Shown: positions 23,599-30,959 of the stretch, piece by piece
How the letters are laid out: every line of letters begins with the position of its first letter
Position numbering within the stretch: the stretch's first letter is position 1
Assembly: GCF_002531725.1 (NCBI RefSeq)
Contig: NZ_NWSQ01000045.1
Location: forward strand, 1 to 32,120
DNA length: 32,120 bases
Direction: 5' to 3'
Origin: Rhizobium sp. L43
GTDB taxonomy: Bacteria > Pseudomonadota > Alphaproteobacteria > Rhizobiales > Rhizobiaceae
Notes under the pieces: generated by a model
What the model saw: the letters and a program-made list of their open reading frames with translations, nothing else
Database searches by the model: none
What the model was told of the DNA's origin: nothing
Position numbers and translations under genes: made by a program

Positions 23599-24573
23599 TC
23601 AATTGCTCCGGCGGCGGCGCAGCTGGTCGAAGAACACGATCACGATGATCAGCAGACCGGTGATGATGCGCTGCCAGAAGGAGTTGACGTTCAGTAGGTT
23701 GGCGCCGTTGTTGATGGTGGCGAGAATGAAGGCGCCGATCAGCGGGCCATGCACCGAGCCGACCGCGCCGAACAGGCTGGTGCCGCCGATGACGGAGGAG
23801 GCGATCGCCTGCAGTTCCCAGCCGTCGGCCTGCGTCGCATTGCCGATGGCGATGCGCGAGGCGAGCAGCACGCCGACGAAGGCGGCAAAGCCGGCCGAGA
23901 GGATATAGGCAAGATAGATCATGCCCTTGACGTTGACGCCGGAAAGGCGCGCGGCTTCCGCATTCGAACCGACCGCAAAGAGATAGCGGCCCCAGCGGCT
24001 GAGATGCAGGAAGATGAAGGAGGGCACCGCCACCAGAATGACCATCCAGAAGAGGCTGGGAATGCTGAGGAAATCGGCCCGCGCGAAATTGCTGAAGCCT
24101 TCGTCGGTGATGCTGATCGTCGAGCCGTTGGTGATCAACAGGCCGATGCCGCGCAGCGACGTCAGCGTTGCCAGCGTGATGATGAACGGCGGCAGGCCCA
24201 TATGGACGATGCCGAAGCCATGGAAGGCGCCGATTGCCACACCGATGGCGAGCGTTAGCACGATTGCTCCCCAGAGCGGCACGCCCGCCTGCAGCAGCCA
24301 GGCGATGATGACGGTGCAGAAGCCGACGATGGCGCCGACCGAGAGGTCGATGCCGGCGGTGATGATGACGAAGGTCTGGCCGAGCGCCAGGATCGCCGTC
24401 ATCGCACCCTGACGCAGCAGGTTCGAGATGTTGAGCGGTGTCCAGAAGCTCGGGGTGACTAAGCCAAGCACGATCCAGAGGAAGATCAGCAGGCCGATCA
24501 GCGTCAGGCCGAACAGGATGTTCATTTTCCGGCGCGGCGGCGGCGCGACGATTTCGGTGGGGGTGGCAGTCAT
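23599..24573 (-). CDS. Sugar ABC transporter permease (RbsC type)
   Basis: The product is 324 residues, an inner-membrane protein of the BPD_transp_2 family (RbsC/XylH type) with 8-10 hydrophobic segments. Family motifs include LALGQTFVIITAGIDLSVGA (about 70-89), GFGIVHMGLPPFIITLATL and VLLASRIAIGNATQADGWELQAIASSVIGGTSLFGAVGSVHG near the C-terminus. The ATG at 24573 follows GGGAG; the ORF extends upstream without family similarity. With the adjacent two-domain ATPase and the binding protein it forms one complete monosaccharide importer, probably for a fucose-like sugar. A pair of palindromes fills the 122-base gap to the ATPase gene. Confidence 0.92.
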   Translation of the reverse strand: MTATPTEIVAPPPRRKMNILFGLTLIGLLIFLWIVLGLVTPSFWTPLNISNLLRQGAMTAILALGQTFVIITAGIDLSVGAIVGFCTVIIAWLLQAGVPLWGAIVLTLAIGVAIGAFHGFGIVHMGLPPFIITLATLTSLRGIGLLITNGSTISITDEGFSNFARADFLSIPSLFWMVILVAVPSFIFLHLSRWGRYLFAVGSNAEAARLSGVNVKGMIYLAYILSAGFAAFVGVLLASRIAIGNATQADGWELQAIASSVIGGTSLFGAVGSVHGPLIGAFILATINNGANLLNVNSFWQRIITGLLIIVIVFFDQLRRRRSN

Positions 24574-24589
24574 GAAATTTCTCCCTCTT

Positions 24590-24689
24590 AGAGAATTTCC
24601 GCTTTTCTCCAAAAGCGCGGGAATTCTCCATCTATTTGTTTTACGCAATTTCCGGACGCAAAACCGCAGCGGACTTTTGCTGGAATTGC
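24590..24689. repeat. Two palindromic repeats between the ATPase and permease genes
   Basis: The first imperfect palindrome is at 24590-24629 (gaatttccgctttt against aaaagcgcgggaattc). The second, at 24645-24689, has gcaatt/aattgc ends and a ccgg...cgg interior and belongs to the same family as 29060-29103. They lie just after the ATPase stop and leave the permease ribosome site free. Confidence 0.75.
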
Positions 24690-24695
24690 TTGTGC

Positions 24696-26249
24696 TCAGA
24701 CGCCGATCGCTTCGCTGAGCACTTCTTCATGCGTCGCCGCGTGGAAATCATGGCTGGCGACGATCCTGCCGCCGCGGAAGACGTGCAGCCGGTCGGCCAG
24801 TTCGTAGACCTCGGGCAGGTAGGAGGAGATCAGGATGATGCCTGCTCCCTCCTTCAGAAGCTTGGCGAAGAGCCGGTAGATCTCAGCCTTGGTGCCGACG
24901 TCGACGCCGACTGTGGGTTCGTCGAAGATGAACAACCGGGCGCCGTGGCTCAGCCACTTGCCGATGACGATCTTCTGCTGGTTGCCGCCCGACATGCTGG
25001 AGGCGGGAACGCGCCGGCTCGGCGTCTTGATGCTGAGATCGCGGATCTGCTTGTCGGCATTGGCCGATTCGCGTGCGTGATTGATCACAGGTCCGTGGCT
25101 GAGGCGCCCGAACACCGGCAGGTTGATGTTGAGGCCGATCGGCAGGTTGAGGCAGAGCCCCTGGTCGCGCCGGCTTTCGGGCGCGAGCGCGATGCCGAGC
25201 TCCATCGCCGTGCGTTCGTTCCTGATATCGACGCGCTTGCCTCTCCAGTGGATTTCGCCGGCGCTGATCGGCTGGCGGCCATAGAGGCCGAGCGCGAATT
25301 CGCTGCGGCCGGCGCCGATCAGCCCGTAGAGGCCGACGATCTGTCCCGCCTTGACGCTGAGCGACACGTCTTCGAAGCCCGGGCCGGAGAGGCCGTTGAC
25401 CTCGACGATCGTCTCGCCGATTGCAATCTCTTCCTTGTGATAGATCTGTTCGATCGAGCGGTTGATCATCAGCGCGATTAGCTCGGCATCGTTGGTCTCG
25501 CCGATCAGCCGCGTGCCGACATGCGTGCCGTCGCGCAGCACCGAGACACGGTCGGCAAGCTCGAAGACTTCCTCCATGCGGTGGCTGATATAGACGATGG
25601 TGACGCCTTCGCCCTGCAGGCGGCGGATCAGCTTGAAGAGCTGTGCGGATTCCTGGCGCGTCAGATAGGCGGTGGGTTCGTCGAAGATCAGGAACTGCGT
25701 GCCGCGCATCGCCGCGCGCGCGGTGGCGACGAGCTGCTGCTGGCCGATGGTCAGCGAGCTCAACAGCGCACCGGCCGGCAGGCCGAAGCCGAGATCGTCG
25801 AGCACGGCCTGCGCCAGCTTCTCCATCTGCTTCTTGCGCATCAGCCCGTAGCGATTGACCTCGTCGCCGAGAAAGAGGTTGGCGGCCACCGTCAGGTGCC
25901 GGCAGAGCACGACCTCCTGGTGCACGGCGTTGATGCCGCGGGCGATCGCCTCGTTCGGCGTCGACAGCCCCACCGGCTGGCCGCACCACAGCACTTCGCC
26001 GGCCGTGCGGGTAATAACGCCGGTGAGCAATTTGATCAGGGTGGATTTGCCGGCGCCGTTTTCGCCGACGATGGCGTGGATTTCACCGGCCAGGAAGGTC
26101 AGCGTCGCCGGCTTCAGTGCCTGGACATGGCCGTAATTCTTCTGCAGGCCCTTGAGTTCGAGGATAGGCGATCCGGCGGGAATTCGATTGGCTTCTTTCA
26201 GCGTCGCGCTGTCATCATGGCGATGACTGACCTCTTCCAGTCCGATCAT
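24696..26249 (-). CDS. Sugar ABC transporter ATP-binding protein, two-domain (RbsA/MglA type)
   Basis: The product is 517 residues with two nucleotide-binding domains. Domain 1 has Walker A GENGAGKSTLIKLLTG (about 59-74), signature LTIGQQQLVATARA and Walker B FLIFDEPTAYLT. Domain 2 has the degenerate Walker A GLIGAGRSEFALGLYG normal for this subfamily, signature SGGNQQKIVIGKWL and Walker B LFIFDEPTVGVDVG. The first 20-25 residues (HRHDDSATLKEAN) are an unconserved leader. The ATG at 26249 has AAGGAGGAG upstream. It energises the importer with the adjacent permease; a strong hairpin separates it from the binding-protein gene. Confidence 0.94.
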   Translation of the reverse strand: MIGLEEVSHRHDDSATLKEANRIPAGSPILELKGLQKNYGHVQALKPATLTFLAGEIHAIVGENGAGKSTLIKLLTGVITRTAGEVLWCGQPVGLSTPNEAIARGINAVHQEVVLCRHLTVAANLFLGDEVNRYGLMRKKQMEKLAQAVLDDLGFGLPAGALLSSLTIGQQQLVATARAAMRGTQFLIFDEPTAYLTRQESAQLFKLIRRLQGEGVTIVYISHRMEEVFELADRVSVLRDGTHVGTRLIGETNDAELIALMINRSIEQIYHKEEIAIGETIVEVNGLSGPGFEDVSLSVKAGQIVGLYGLIGAGRSEFALGLYGRQPISAGEIHWRGKRVDIRNERTAMELGIALAPESRRDQGLCLNLPIGLNINLPVFGRLSHGPVINHARESANADKQIRDLSIKTPSRRVPASSMSGGNQQKIVIGKWLSHGARLFIFDEPTVGVDVGTKAEIYRLFAKLLKEGAGIILISSYLPEVYELADRLHVFRGGRIVASHDFHAATHEEVLSEAIGV

Positions 26250-26304
26250 GGACCTCTCCTCCTTGTGTCACGTCTGCTCCACCCTGGTAACCATACCATG
26301 GATG

Positions 26305-26340
26305 AAAAAGGCCGCGCCGGTTTTTGAAGCCGGCGCGGCC
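26305..26340 (-). terminator. Terminator-like hairpin between the sugar-binding protein and ATPase genes
   Basis: A perfect 11-bp stem (26310-26320 with 26330-26340) has a 9-base loop and, read on the minus strand, is followed by TTTTT (26309-26305). It starts 12 bases past the binding-protein stop. Partial termination here would give the usual excess of binding protein over membrane subunits. Confidence 0.85.
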
Positions 26341-26352
26341 CGTCTGTCTTCG

Positions 26353-27342
26353 TTACTTGATCTTCGGGTTCAGCAATGCGTCGATCTTCGGATCGGCCAT
26401 ATTCGCCTTGGTGACGAGGTTGGCGCCGGTGTCGACATTTTCCGGAACCTTCTCGCCCTTGGAGACGGCAAGCGCGGTCTTGATGCCGTCATAGCCCATG
26501 CGATAGGGGTCCTGAACGACGAGGCCGGCGATCGCGCCATCCTTGAGGAAGCCGACCGTCTTGTCGTCGCTGTCGAAGCCGATGACCTTGATCTTGTCGC
26601 CGAGCTTGTTTTCGGCGATCGCCTGGCCGACGCCCTGTGCCAAGATCAGGTTCGAGGCGAAGACGCCGACGAGTTTCGGGTTGGCCGTGATCAGGTCGGT
26701 CATCATGTTGAGGCCGGTCGTCGCCTGACCGTCGCCGTACTTGTCGGCAATGACCTTCAGACCGGGATGTTTGGTCTTGATCTGATCCAGGAAGCCTTCG
26801 CGGCGCTGCTCGAGCGAGCCGACGCCGGGCAGGTTGGTGAGGATGACGATTTCGCCTTCTTCCTTGCCCGTCATCTCCTTGATGGCGGCGGCAAGACCGT
26901 CGGCGGCAATGCGGCCACCTTGGACATTGTCCGTCGTCAGGAACGACTTGAATGCCTTGGAGTCGGCGCCCGAGTCGATGCCGATGATCGGAACCGACTT
27001 GGCGGCTTCATCGATCGGCTTGCCGAGTGCCTTGAATTCGGTCGGCGAGATGACGACGGCAGCCGGTTTGCCGGCAACGGCGTTTTCCAGGATGCTGATC
27101 TGGCCGTTGATGTCGGACTCGGCCTGGGCGCCGAGCTCCGGCACGTTGACGCCGAGATCCTTGCCGGCCTTGCGGGCGCCGGCCAGAACGATCTGCCAGT
27201 AGAAGGACGTCGTGTCCTTGACGATGATCGGGATCGTCACGTCGGCGGCAAAGGACGTGACCGGCATCGCCGTGGCGATGACGGCAGCGCCTGCGAGCGC
27301 GGTAAAGGCGCGACGCGACAGAAGGGATTTCACGATAGTCAT
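26353..27342 (-). CDS. Periplasmic sugar-binding protein (RbsB type)
   Basis: The product is 329 residues, Peripla_BP_4 family. The signal peptide is about 32 residues (MTIVKSLLSRRAFTALAGAA... to SFA-AD); SRRAF resembles a twin-arginine motif, so Tat export is possible. The mature protein shows IIVKDTTSFYWQIVLAGARKA, KPAAVVISPTEF, VPIIGIDSGADS, FASNLILAQGVGQA and VIGFDSDD, with C-terminal VVQDPYRMGYDGI, the usual hinge and ligand regions. The ATG at 27342 follows AGGAGA. The context (FucU mutarotase, aldose reductase-type enzyme, dehydratase) suggests L-fucose or a related sugar. I recall a fucose-inducible homologue in Sinorhizobium meliloti but could not check it. Confidence 0.92.
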   Translation of the reverse strand: MTIVKSLLSRRAFTALAGAAVIATAMPVTSFAADVTIPIIVKDTTSFYWQIVLAGARKAGKDLGVNVPELGAQAESDINGQISILENAVAGKPAAVVISPTEFKALGKPIDEAAKSVPIIGIDSGADSKAFKSFLTTDNVQGGRIAADGLAAAIKEMTGKEEGEIVILTNLPGVGSLEQRREGFLDQIKTKHPGLKVIADKYGDGQATTGLNMMTDLITANPKLVGVFASNLILAQGVGQAIAENKLGDKIKVIGFDSDDKTVGFLKDGAIAGLVVQDPYRMGYDGIKTALAVSKGEKVPENVDTGANLVTKANMADPKIDALLNPKIK

Positions 27343-27406
27343 AAGGGTTCTCCTCTCAGGATGCGTTCTCCTCCAATAAACCGGACCGCTGAACGCTGGC
27401 GGAGGG

Positions 27407-27433
27407 TTTTTATCGATAAAAAACATTTGCAGG
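27407..27433 (-). promoter_or_regulatory. Shared 27-bp motif upstream of the sugar-binding protein gene (site A)
   Basis: This site matches 30789-30815 at 22 of 27 bases (core TTTTTATC...AAACATTT). It contains the perfect palindrome TTTTATCGATAAAA (27408-27421) and lies 65-91 bases upstream of the binding-protein start, in the AT-rich gap 27343-27550. A GATAAA -10-like hexamer is shared with site B on the minus strand. It is a candidate operator or activator site for the cluster's GntR-type regulator. Confidence 0.55.
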
Positions 27434-27550
27434 CAGAAGCTAGCCGAGGCGCATTCAAATTGCAAGAGCGCCGATCCGGCTTTTTTGCTTTGCTAAACTC
27501 CGCCCAAGCAACTGATTTTATTTCAATACAATAATACCCTAAAATAGGGT

Positions 27551-27997
27551 TCAGCCCAGATCGACCTCATGCGGATGCACGACGCCCTTTTTCAAAATCA
27601 GGTTGCCGTACAGCCGGAATTCCGTCGTCGCGACGATATAGCTGGCCTTGCGGGCCATCGCGTAGAAGGCAAAACGCTCCACCGGCACGATGCGGAAATC
27701 GCCGGCGCGCTTGGCAACGATCTCTTGGAACTCGGCGCAGACTTCGGGCACCGCGCTGGGGTCGCCCACCACCTCCATCCGCCACGCCGTTTCCGGCACG
27801 AAAGTGTCGAGCGGCATATGGGTGAGGATCGCCTCGGCCATCGCAGTGGCGCTGACGCCGTCGGCGCGAATGACCGGGGGACCCATCGAGCCCGAGGGAA
27901 AATTGGCGTCGGATATGACGATGTCGTCGCCATGCCCCATGGTCTTCAGCGCATGAAGCAGGTCGGGACCGAGCAGCGGATGAATACCCCTAAGCAT
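27551..27997 (-). CDS. fucU: L-fucose mutarotase (RbsD/FucU family)
   Basis: The enzyme interconverts the alpha and beta anomers of L-fucose (or a related pyranose) so the next enzyme receives its preferred form. The product is 148 residues. Motifs match FucU more closely than RbsD: MGHGDDIVISDANFP with the conserved H22 and D24, MGPPVIRADGV, ERFAFYAMARKA and LYGNLILKKGV. The ATG at 27997 has GAGGAG 6 bases upstream and begins 9 bases after the reductase stop, so the two genes are co-transcribed. Its presence is the strongest sequence clue to the sugar handled by this cluster. Confidence 0.9.
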   Translation of the reverse strand: MLRGIHPLLGPDLLHALKTMGHGDDIVISDANFPSGSMGPPVIRADGVSATAMAEAILTHMPLDTFVPETAWRMEVVGDPSAVPEVCAEFQEIVAKRAGDFRIVPVERFAFYAMARKASYIVATTEFRLYGNLILKKGVVHPHEVDLG

Positions 27998-28006
27998 AAT
28001 GTCTCC

Positions 28007-29026
28007 TCAGACCCGGACCGCTTCGGCGCCGAGCGGCGGCGCAACCAGCGTATAGGGCTCGAATTCGGCGTAGATCGTGTCGGCAAGCCGCGGCTCGACG
28101 ATCTCCATGTTGCGTATCAGGCTCGACGGCTTGGCCGTGCCGATCAGCACCGAGGCGACGATCGCCTCGCGCAGCGGAAACTGCAGGGCGGGCGCCGCCA
28201 GCGGCACTCCGTGGCGTTTGGCGATCGCCTCCATGGCGCCGACCTTGGCCAGCACCTCGTCATCAGCCGGCATATAATCGAAATGCGAGCCCGGCACCGG
28301 GCCGGTGGCGAGAATGCCGGAGTTGAAGACGCCGCCGACGACGAGCGACGTGCCCTTCTGCCGGCAGAGCGGCAAGAGTTCGGCAACGGCCGAACGGTCG
28401 AGCAGCGTATAGCGGCCGGCCATCAGGATGCAGTCGAGATCGGCATGGCGCATGACGTCGAGGCAGACGGGCACTTCGTTGACGCCGAGGCCGAAGGCGG
28501 AGATCGCGCCCGAGGACTTGAGCTCCTCCAGCGCCTTCACGCCGGAATCGAGAAACTGCTTCTGGTGGACCGCATTTTTCGCCGCGCCATGGGTGTAGCC
28601 GCCGAGATCGTGCACATAGAGAATGTCGATGCGGTTGAGGCCGAGGCGGGCATAGCTGAACTCGACCGAGCGCATGATGCCGTCATAGGAATAGTCGTAA
28701 TCGGCATCGAAGGAGAGCGGATCGACATAGCTATAGTCGGGCACGGTGCCGGTCGGCACCGGCCTGAGCAGCCGGCCGACCTTGGTGGACAGCACGTAAC
28801 TGCCATCCGGCTGGTCGCGCAGGAAATCGCCGACCCGGCGTTCGGCAAGGCCCAGCCCATACCAGGGCGCCACGTCGAAATAGCGGATGCCGCTGTCCCA
28901 GGCCGCCTGCAGCGTGTCGATCGCCTGCTCGCGCGGGCAGGCGCGGTAAAGACCGCCGAGCGCTGCGGCGCCGAAACTGATTTCGGTCACCTCAAGCTTG
29001 GTCTTGCCGATCTTTCTCGTCTTCAT
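28007..29026 (-). CDS. Aldo/keto reductase, L-fucose (D-threo-aldose) 1-dehydrogenase-like
   Basis: The product is 339 residues, a TIM-barrel aldo/keto reductase. Catalytic residues can be seen: Asp and Tyr in YFDVAPWYGLGLAERRVG (about 49-66), Lys in YVLSTKVGRLL and His in IDILYVHDLGG. The N-terminus GKTKLEVTEISFGAAALGGLY and the pattern around the Tyr resemble D-threo-aldose 1-dehydrogenases, which oxidise L-fucose to L-fucono-lactone with NAD(P). Two consecutive ATGs occur (29029 and 29026); the second has better spacing to GAGGAGG. It lies between the dehydratase gene (91-base gap with a palindrome) and fucU (9-base gap). Substrate is inferred from fold and context. Confidence 0.87.
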   Translation of the reverse strand: MKTRKIGKTKLEVTEISFGAAALGGLYRACPREQAIDTLQAAWDSGIRYFDVAPWYGLGLAERRVGDFLRDQPDGSYVLSTKVGRLLRPVPTGTVPDYSYVDPLSFDADYDYSYDGIMRSVEFSYARLGLNRIDILYVHDLGGYTHGAAKNAVHQKQFLDSGVKALEELKSSGAISAFGLGVNEVPVCLDVMRHADLDCILMAGRYTLLDRSAVAELLPLCRQKGTSLVVGGVFNSGILATGPVPGSHFDYMPADDEVLAKVGAMEAIAKRHGVPLAAPALQFPLREAIVASVLIGTAKPSSLIRNMEIVEPRLADTIYAEFEPYTLVAPPLGAEAVRV

Positions 29027-29059
29027 CATTCCTCCTCGCCAAGAACTCGAGATTCCGGA

Positions 29060-29103
29060 GCAATCCCAGGAAAAGTGTGAAACGGTTTTCCGTCCGGGAT
29101 TGC
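29060..29103. repeat. 44-bp palindromic repeat between the dehydratase and reductase genes
   Basis: Outer arms gcaatccc (29060-29067) and gggattgc (29096-29103) are perfect inverted repeats, with inner ggaaaa (29069-29074) and ttttcc (29086-29091). It is the same family as 24645-24689 and lies 14 bases past the dehydratase stop. Confidence 0.8.
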
Positions 29104-29117
29104 GCAAAAACAAAAAA

Positions 29118-30620
29118 CTAGAGCGTTGCGCCCAGATGCCAGGGCACGAATTCGTTATCGCCGTAGCCGAAGAGCTCGCTCTTGGTCTTCTTGCCCGAGG
29201 CGGTGTCGACGATCAGCTCGAAGATCTCGCGGCCCTTGCCGCTGATCGTCGCGTCACCCGTGGCGATCGTGCCGCAATCGATGTCCATGTCCTCCTCCAT
29301 CGAGGCATAGAGCGCCGAATTGCTGGAAAGCTTGAGCGACGGCGCCGGCCGGCAGCCGAAGCAGCTGCCGCGGCCGGTGGTGAAGGCGATCATATTCGCC
29401 CCGCCGGCCACTTGGCCGGTCGCCGAGACCGGGTCGTAACCCGGTGTGTCCATGAAGACGAGGCCGGGGGCGGTGACCCGCTCGGCATAACCATAGACCG
29501 CCGTCAGCGGTGAACGGCCGCCCTTGGCAACCGCGCCGAGCGATTTTTCCAGGATGGTGGTGAGCCCGCCGCGCTTGTTGCCGGGCGAGGGGTTGTTGTC
29601 GAGCGAGGCGCCGTGCAGGGCGACATAATCCTCCCACCAGGCGATTTTCTCGTCGAGCTTCTTTGCCACCTCGTCGCTGACGGCGCGGCTGCGCAGCAGA
29701 TGTTCGGCGCCGTAAATCTCCGAGGTCTCCGACAGGATCGCCGTGCCGCCGGCCGCCGCCAGGAGATCGGCCGCGACACCCAGCGCCGGATTGGCGGTGA
29801 TGCCGGAAAAGCCGTCGGAGCCGCCGCATTGCAGGCCGATGATGATCTCGCCGATCGAGATCGGCACGCGTTTTTCCCTGCCGACATCGGCGGCGATTTC
29901 GCGCAGCATGCCCATGGCGCGCTCGACGGCGCGGCGCGAACCGCCGGCATCCTGGATGTTGAAATGCCGCTTCGAGGCGCCGGCCCCGCTCTGGCCGTAC
30001 AGCGTCAGCTGGTTGACCTCGCAGCCCAAGCCGATCATCAGCACGCCGCCGAAATTCACATGCCTGGTATAACCGGCCAGCGTCCGGTGCAGCACATTCA
30101 TGCCGTCGCCGGTCGAGCTCATGCCGCAGCCCTGGTCGTGCACGATCGGCACGAAACCGTCGATGCCGTCATAATGCGGCAGGATCGTCCGGTTCGCCTC
30201 GTCGGCGATTGCCCGGCAGACCGTGGTGGAACAGTTCACGCTGGCGATGATGCCGATATAGTTGCGCGTCGCCGCCCGCCCGTCGGCGCGGCGATAGCCC
30301 ATGAAGCTGCGCGCCTTGTCCTCGGCCGTCGCCGTTTCCGGCGCCGAATTGGCGGTCGCCGCCAGCCGGTCGTTTTCGAAATGCAGGTTGTGGCTGTGCA
30401 CGTGGTCGCCGGCCCTGACCTCGGCCGTGGTGCGGCCGATCGCCTGGCCGTATTTGACGACCGGGGCCCCGAGCGGAATATCGGCAATTGCCACCTTGTG
30501 GCCTGGGTCGATTTTCTCGGAGGTCTGAATGCCGGCAACCGTCGAACCCGGCGCGATGGCCGCTGTTGCCACAGCGACATTGTCACCGGCCGAAAGGATG
30601 ATCCAAGGCAGTTTGTCCAA
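29118..30620 (-). CDS. UxaA-family sugar-acid dehydratase (altronate dehydratase-like)
   Basis: The product is 500 residues, the full two-part form: an N-terminal SAF domain (about 1-95; DNVAVATAAIAPG, HKVAIADIPLGAPVVKYG, HVHSHNL) and a C-terminal UxaA/GarD dehydratase domain (GYRRADGRAATRNYI, NCSTTVC, HDQGCGM, IGLQCGGSDGFSGITANPALG, GRGSCFGCRPAPSLKL). Such enzymes remove water from aldonates or aldarates to give 2-keto-3-deoxy acids, using a metal centre. Here the likely substrate is the acid made from the reductase product, for example L-fuconate; D-altronate remains possible. No ATG fits: the TTG at 30620 has GGGAG 8 bases upstream and begins the conserved region. It heads the cluster. Confidence 0.92.
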   Translation of the reverse strand: MDKLPWIILSAGDNVAVATAAIAPGSTVAGIQTSEKIDPGHKVAIADIPLGAPVVKYGQAIGRTTAEVRAGDHVHSHNLHFENDRLAATANSAPETATAEDKARSFMGYRRADGRAATRNYIGIIASVNCSTTVCRAIADEANRTILPHYDGIDGFVPIVHDQGCGMSSTGDGMNVLHRTLAGYTRHVNFGGVLMIGLGCEVNQLTLYGQSGAGASKRHFNIQDAGGSRRAVERAMGMLREIAADVGREKRVPISIGEIIIGLQCGGSDGFSGITANPALGVAADLLAAAGGTAILSETSEIYGAEHLLRSRAVSDEVAKKLDEKIAWWEDYVALHGASLDNNPSPGNKRGGLTTILEKSLGAVAKGGRSPLTAVYGYAERVTAPGLVFMDTPGYDPVSATGQVAGGANMIAFTTGRGSCFGCRPAPSLKLSSNSALYASMEEDMDIDCGTIATGDATISGKGREIFELIVDTASGKKTKSELFGYGDNEFVPWHLGATL

Positions 30621-30633
30621 GTCTCTATCTCCC

Positions 30634-30685
30634 TAGAGCATGATGCCGAAAAGTGTCAGCGGTTTTCGGACGACATCATGCTCTA
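30634..30685. repeat. 52-bp palindrome upstream of the dehydratase gene
   Basis: Perfect 12-bp outer arms (tagagcatgatg at 30634-30645, catcatgctcta at 30674-30685) enclose ccgaaaa/ttttcgg (30646-30652, 30663-30669). I recognise this as a dispersed Rhizobiales intergenic palindrome. It would fall within the dehydratase mRNA leader, starting 14 bases before the TTG start and overlapping or adjoining the ribosome site region. Confidence 0.85.
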
Positions 30686-30697
30686 ACTCTTTAATTT

Positions 30698-30746
30698 AGA
30701 ACAGGATTCAGATTTTAGGCCATCCCACCTAAAATCATCCTGTTCT
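30698..30746. repeat. 49-bp palindrome adjoining the previous one
   Basis: Outer arms agaacaggat (30698-30707) and atcctgttct (30737-30746) enclose gattttagg (30711-30719) and cctaaaatc (30728-30736). With 30634-30685 it forms a two-palindrome composite in the divergent region. Confidence 0.85.
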
Positions 30747-30788
30747 ATCAAAACGCTCGCTGCATCGGCGAATGCGCATTGATTTTGT

Positions 30789-30819
30789 TTTTTATCTACA
30801 ATAAACATTTTCAAGTCAA
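30789..30819 (-). promoter_or_regulatory. Predicted dehydratase-gene promoter overlapping the shared 27-bp motif (site B)
   Basis: On the minus strand TTGACT (30819-30814) and GATAAA (30796-30791) are separated by exactly 17 bases, a plausible housekeeping promoter for the dehydratase-led transcript. The spacer and -10 coincide with the 27-base motif (30789-30815) shared with site A. The site is also 145-171 bases upstream of the divergent GntR-type gene. The divergent region 30621-30959 contains this site and the two palindromes and no other gene. Confidence 0.6.
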
Positions 30820-30959
30820 CGGGAATATTGATCCTGTGGACGAGGGAGGCAACAAGCCGCAGGCGACCGGAAATAAGCTAAAGGTCGTTTGAACAAGCCC
30901 CGATCGGTTTGCCCAGCTTTAGAGCGGGCGACGGACACGAGGGCGGAAAGCGGGGTCTG

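Noticed and set aside
27569..29080. Long plus-strand ORF of 503 codons opposite fucU and the reductase gene
   Set aside because: It covers two well-supported genes on the other strand and has shadow-frame composition without recognisable motifs.
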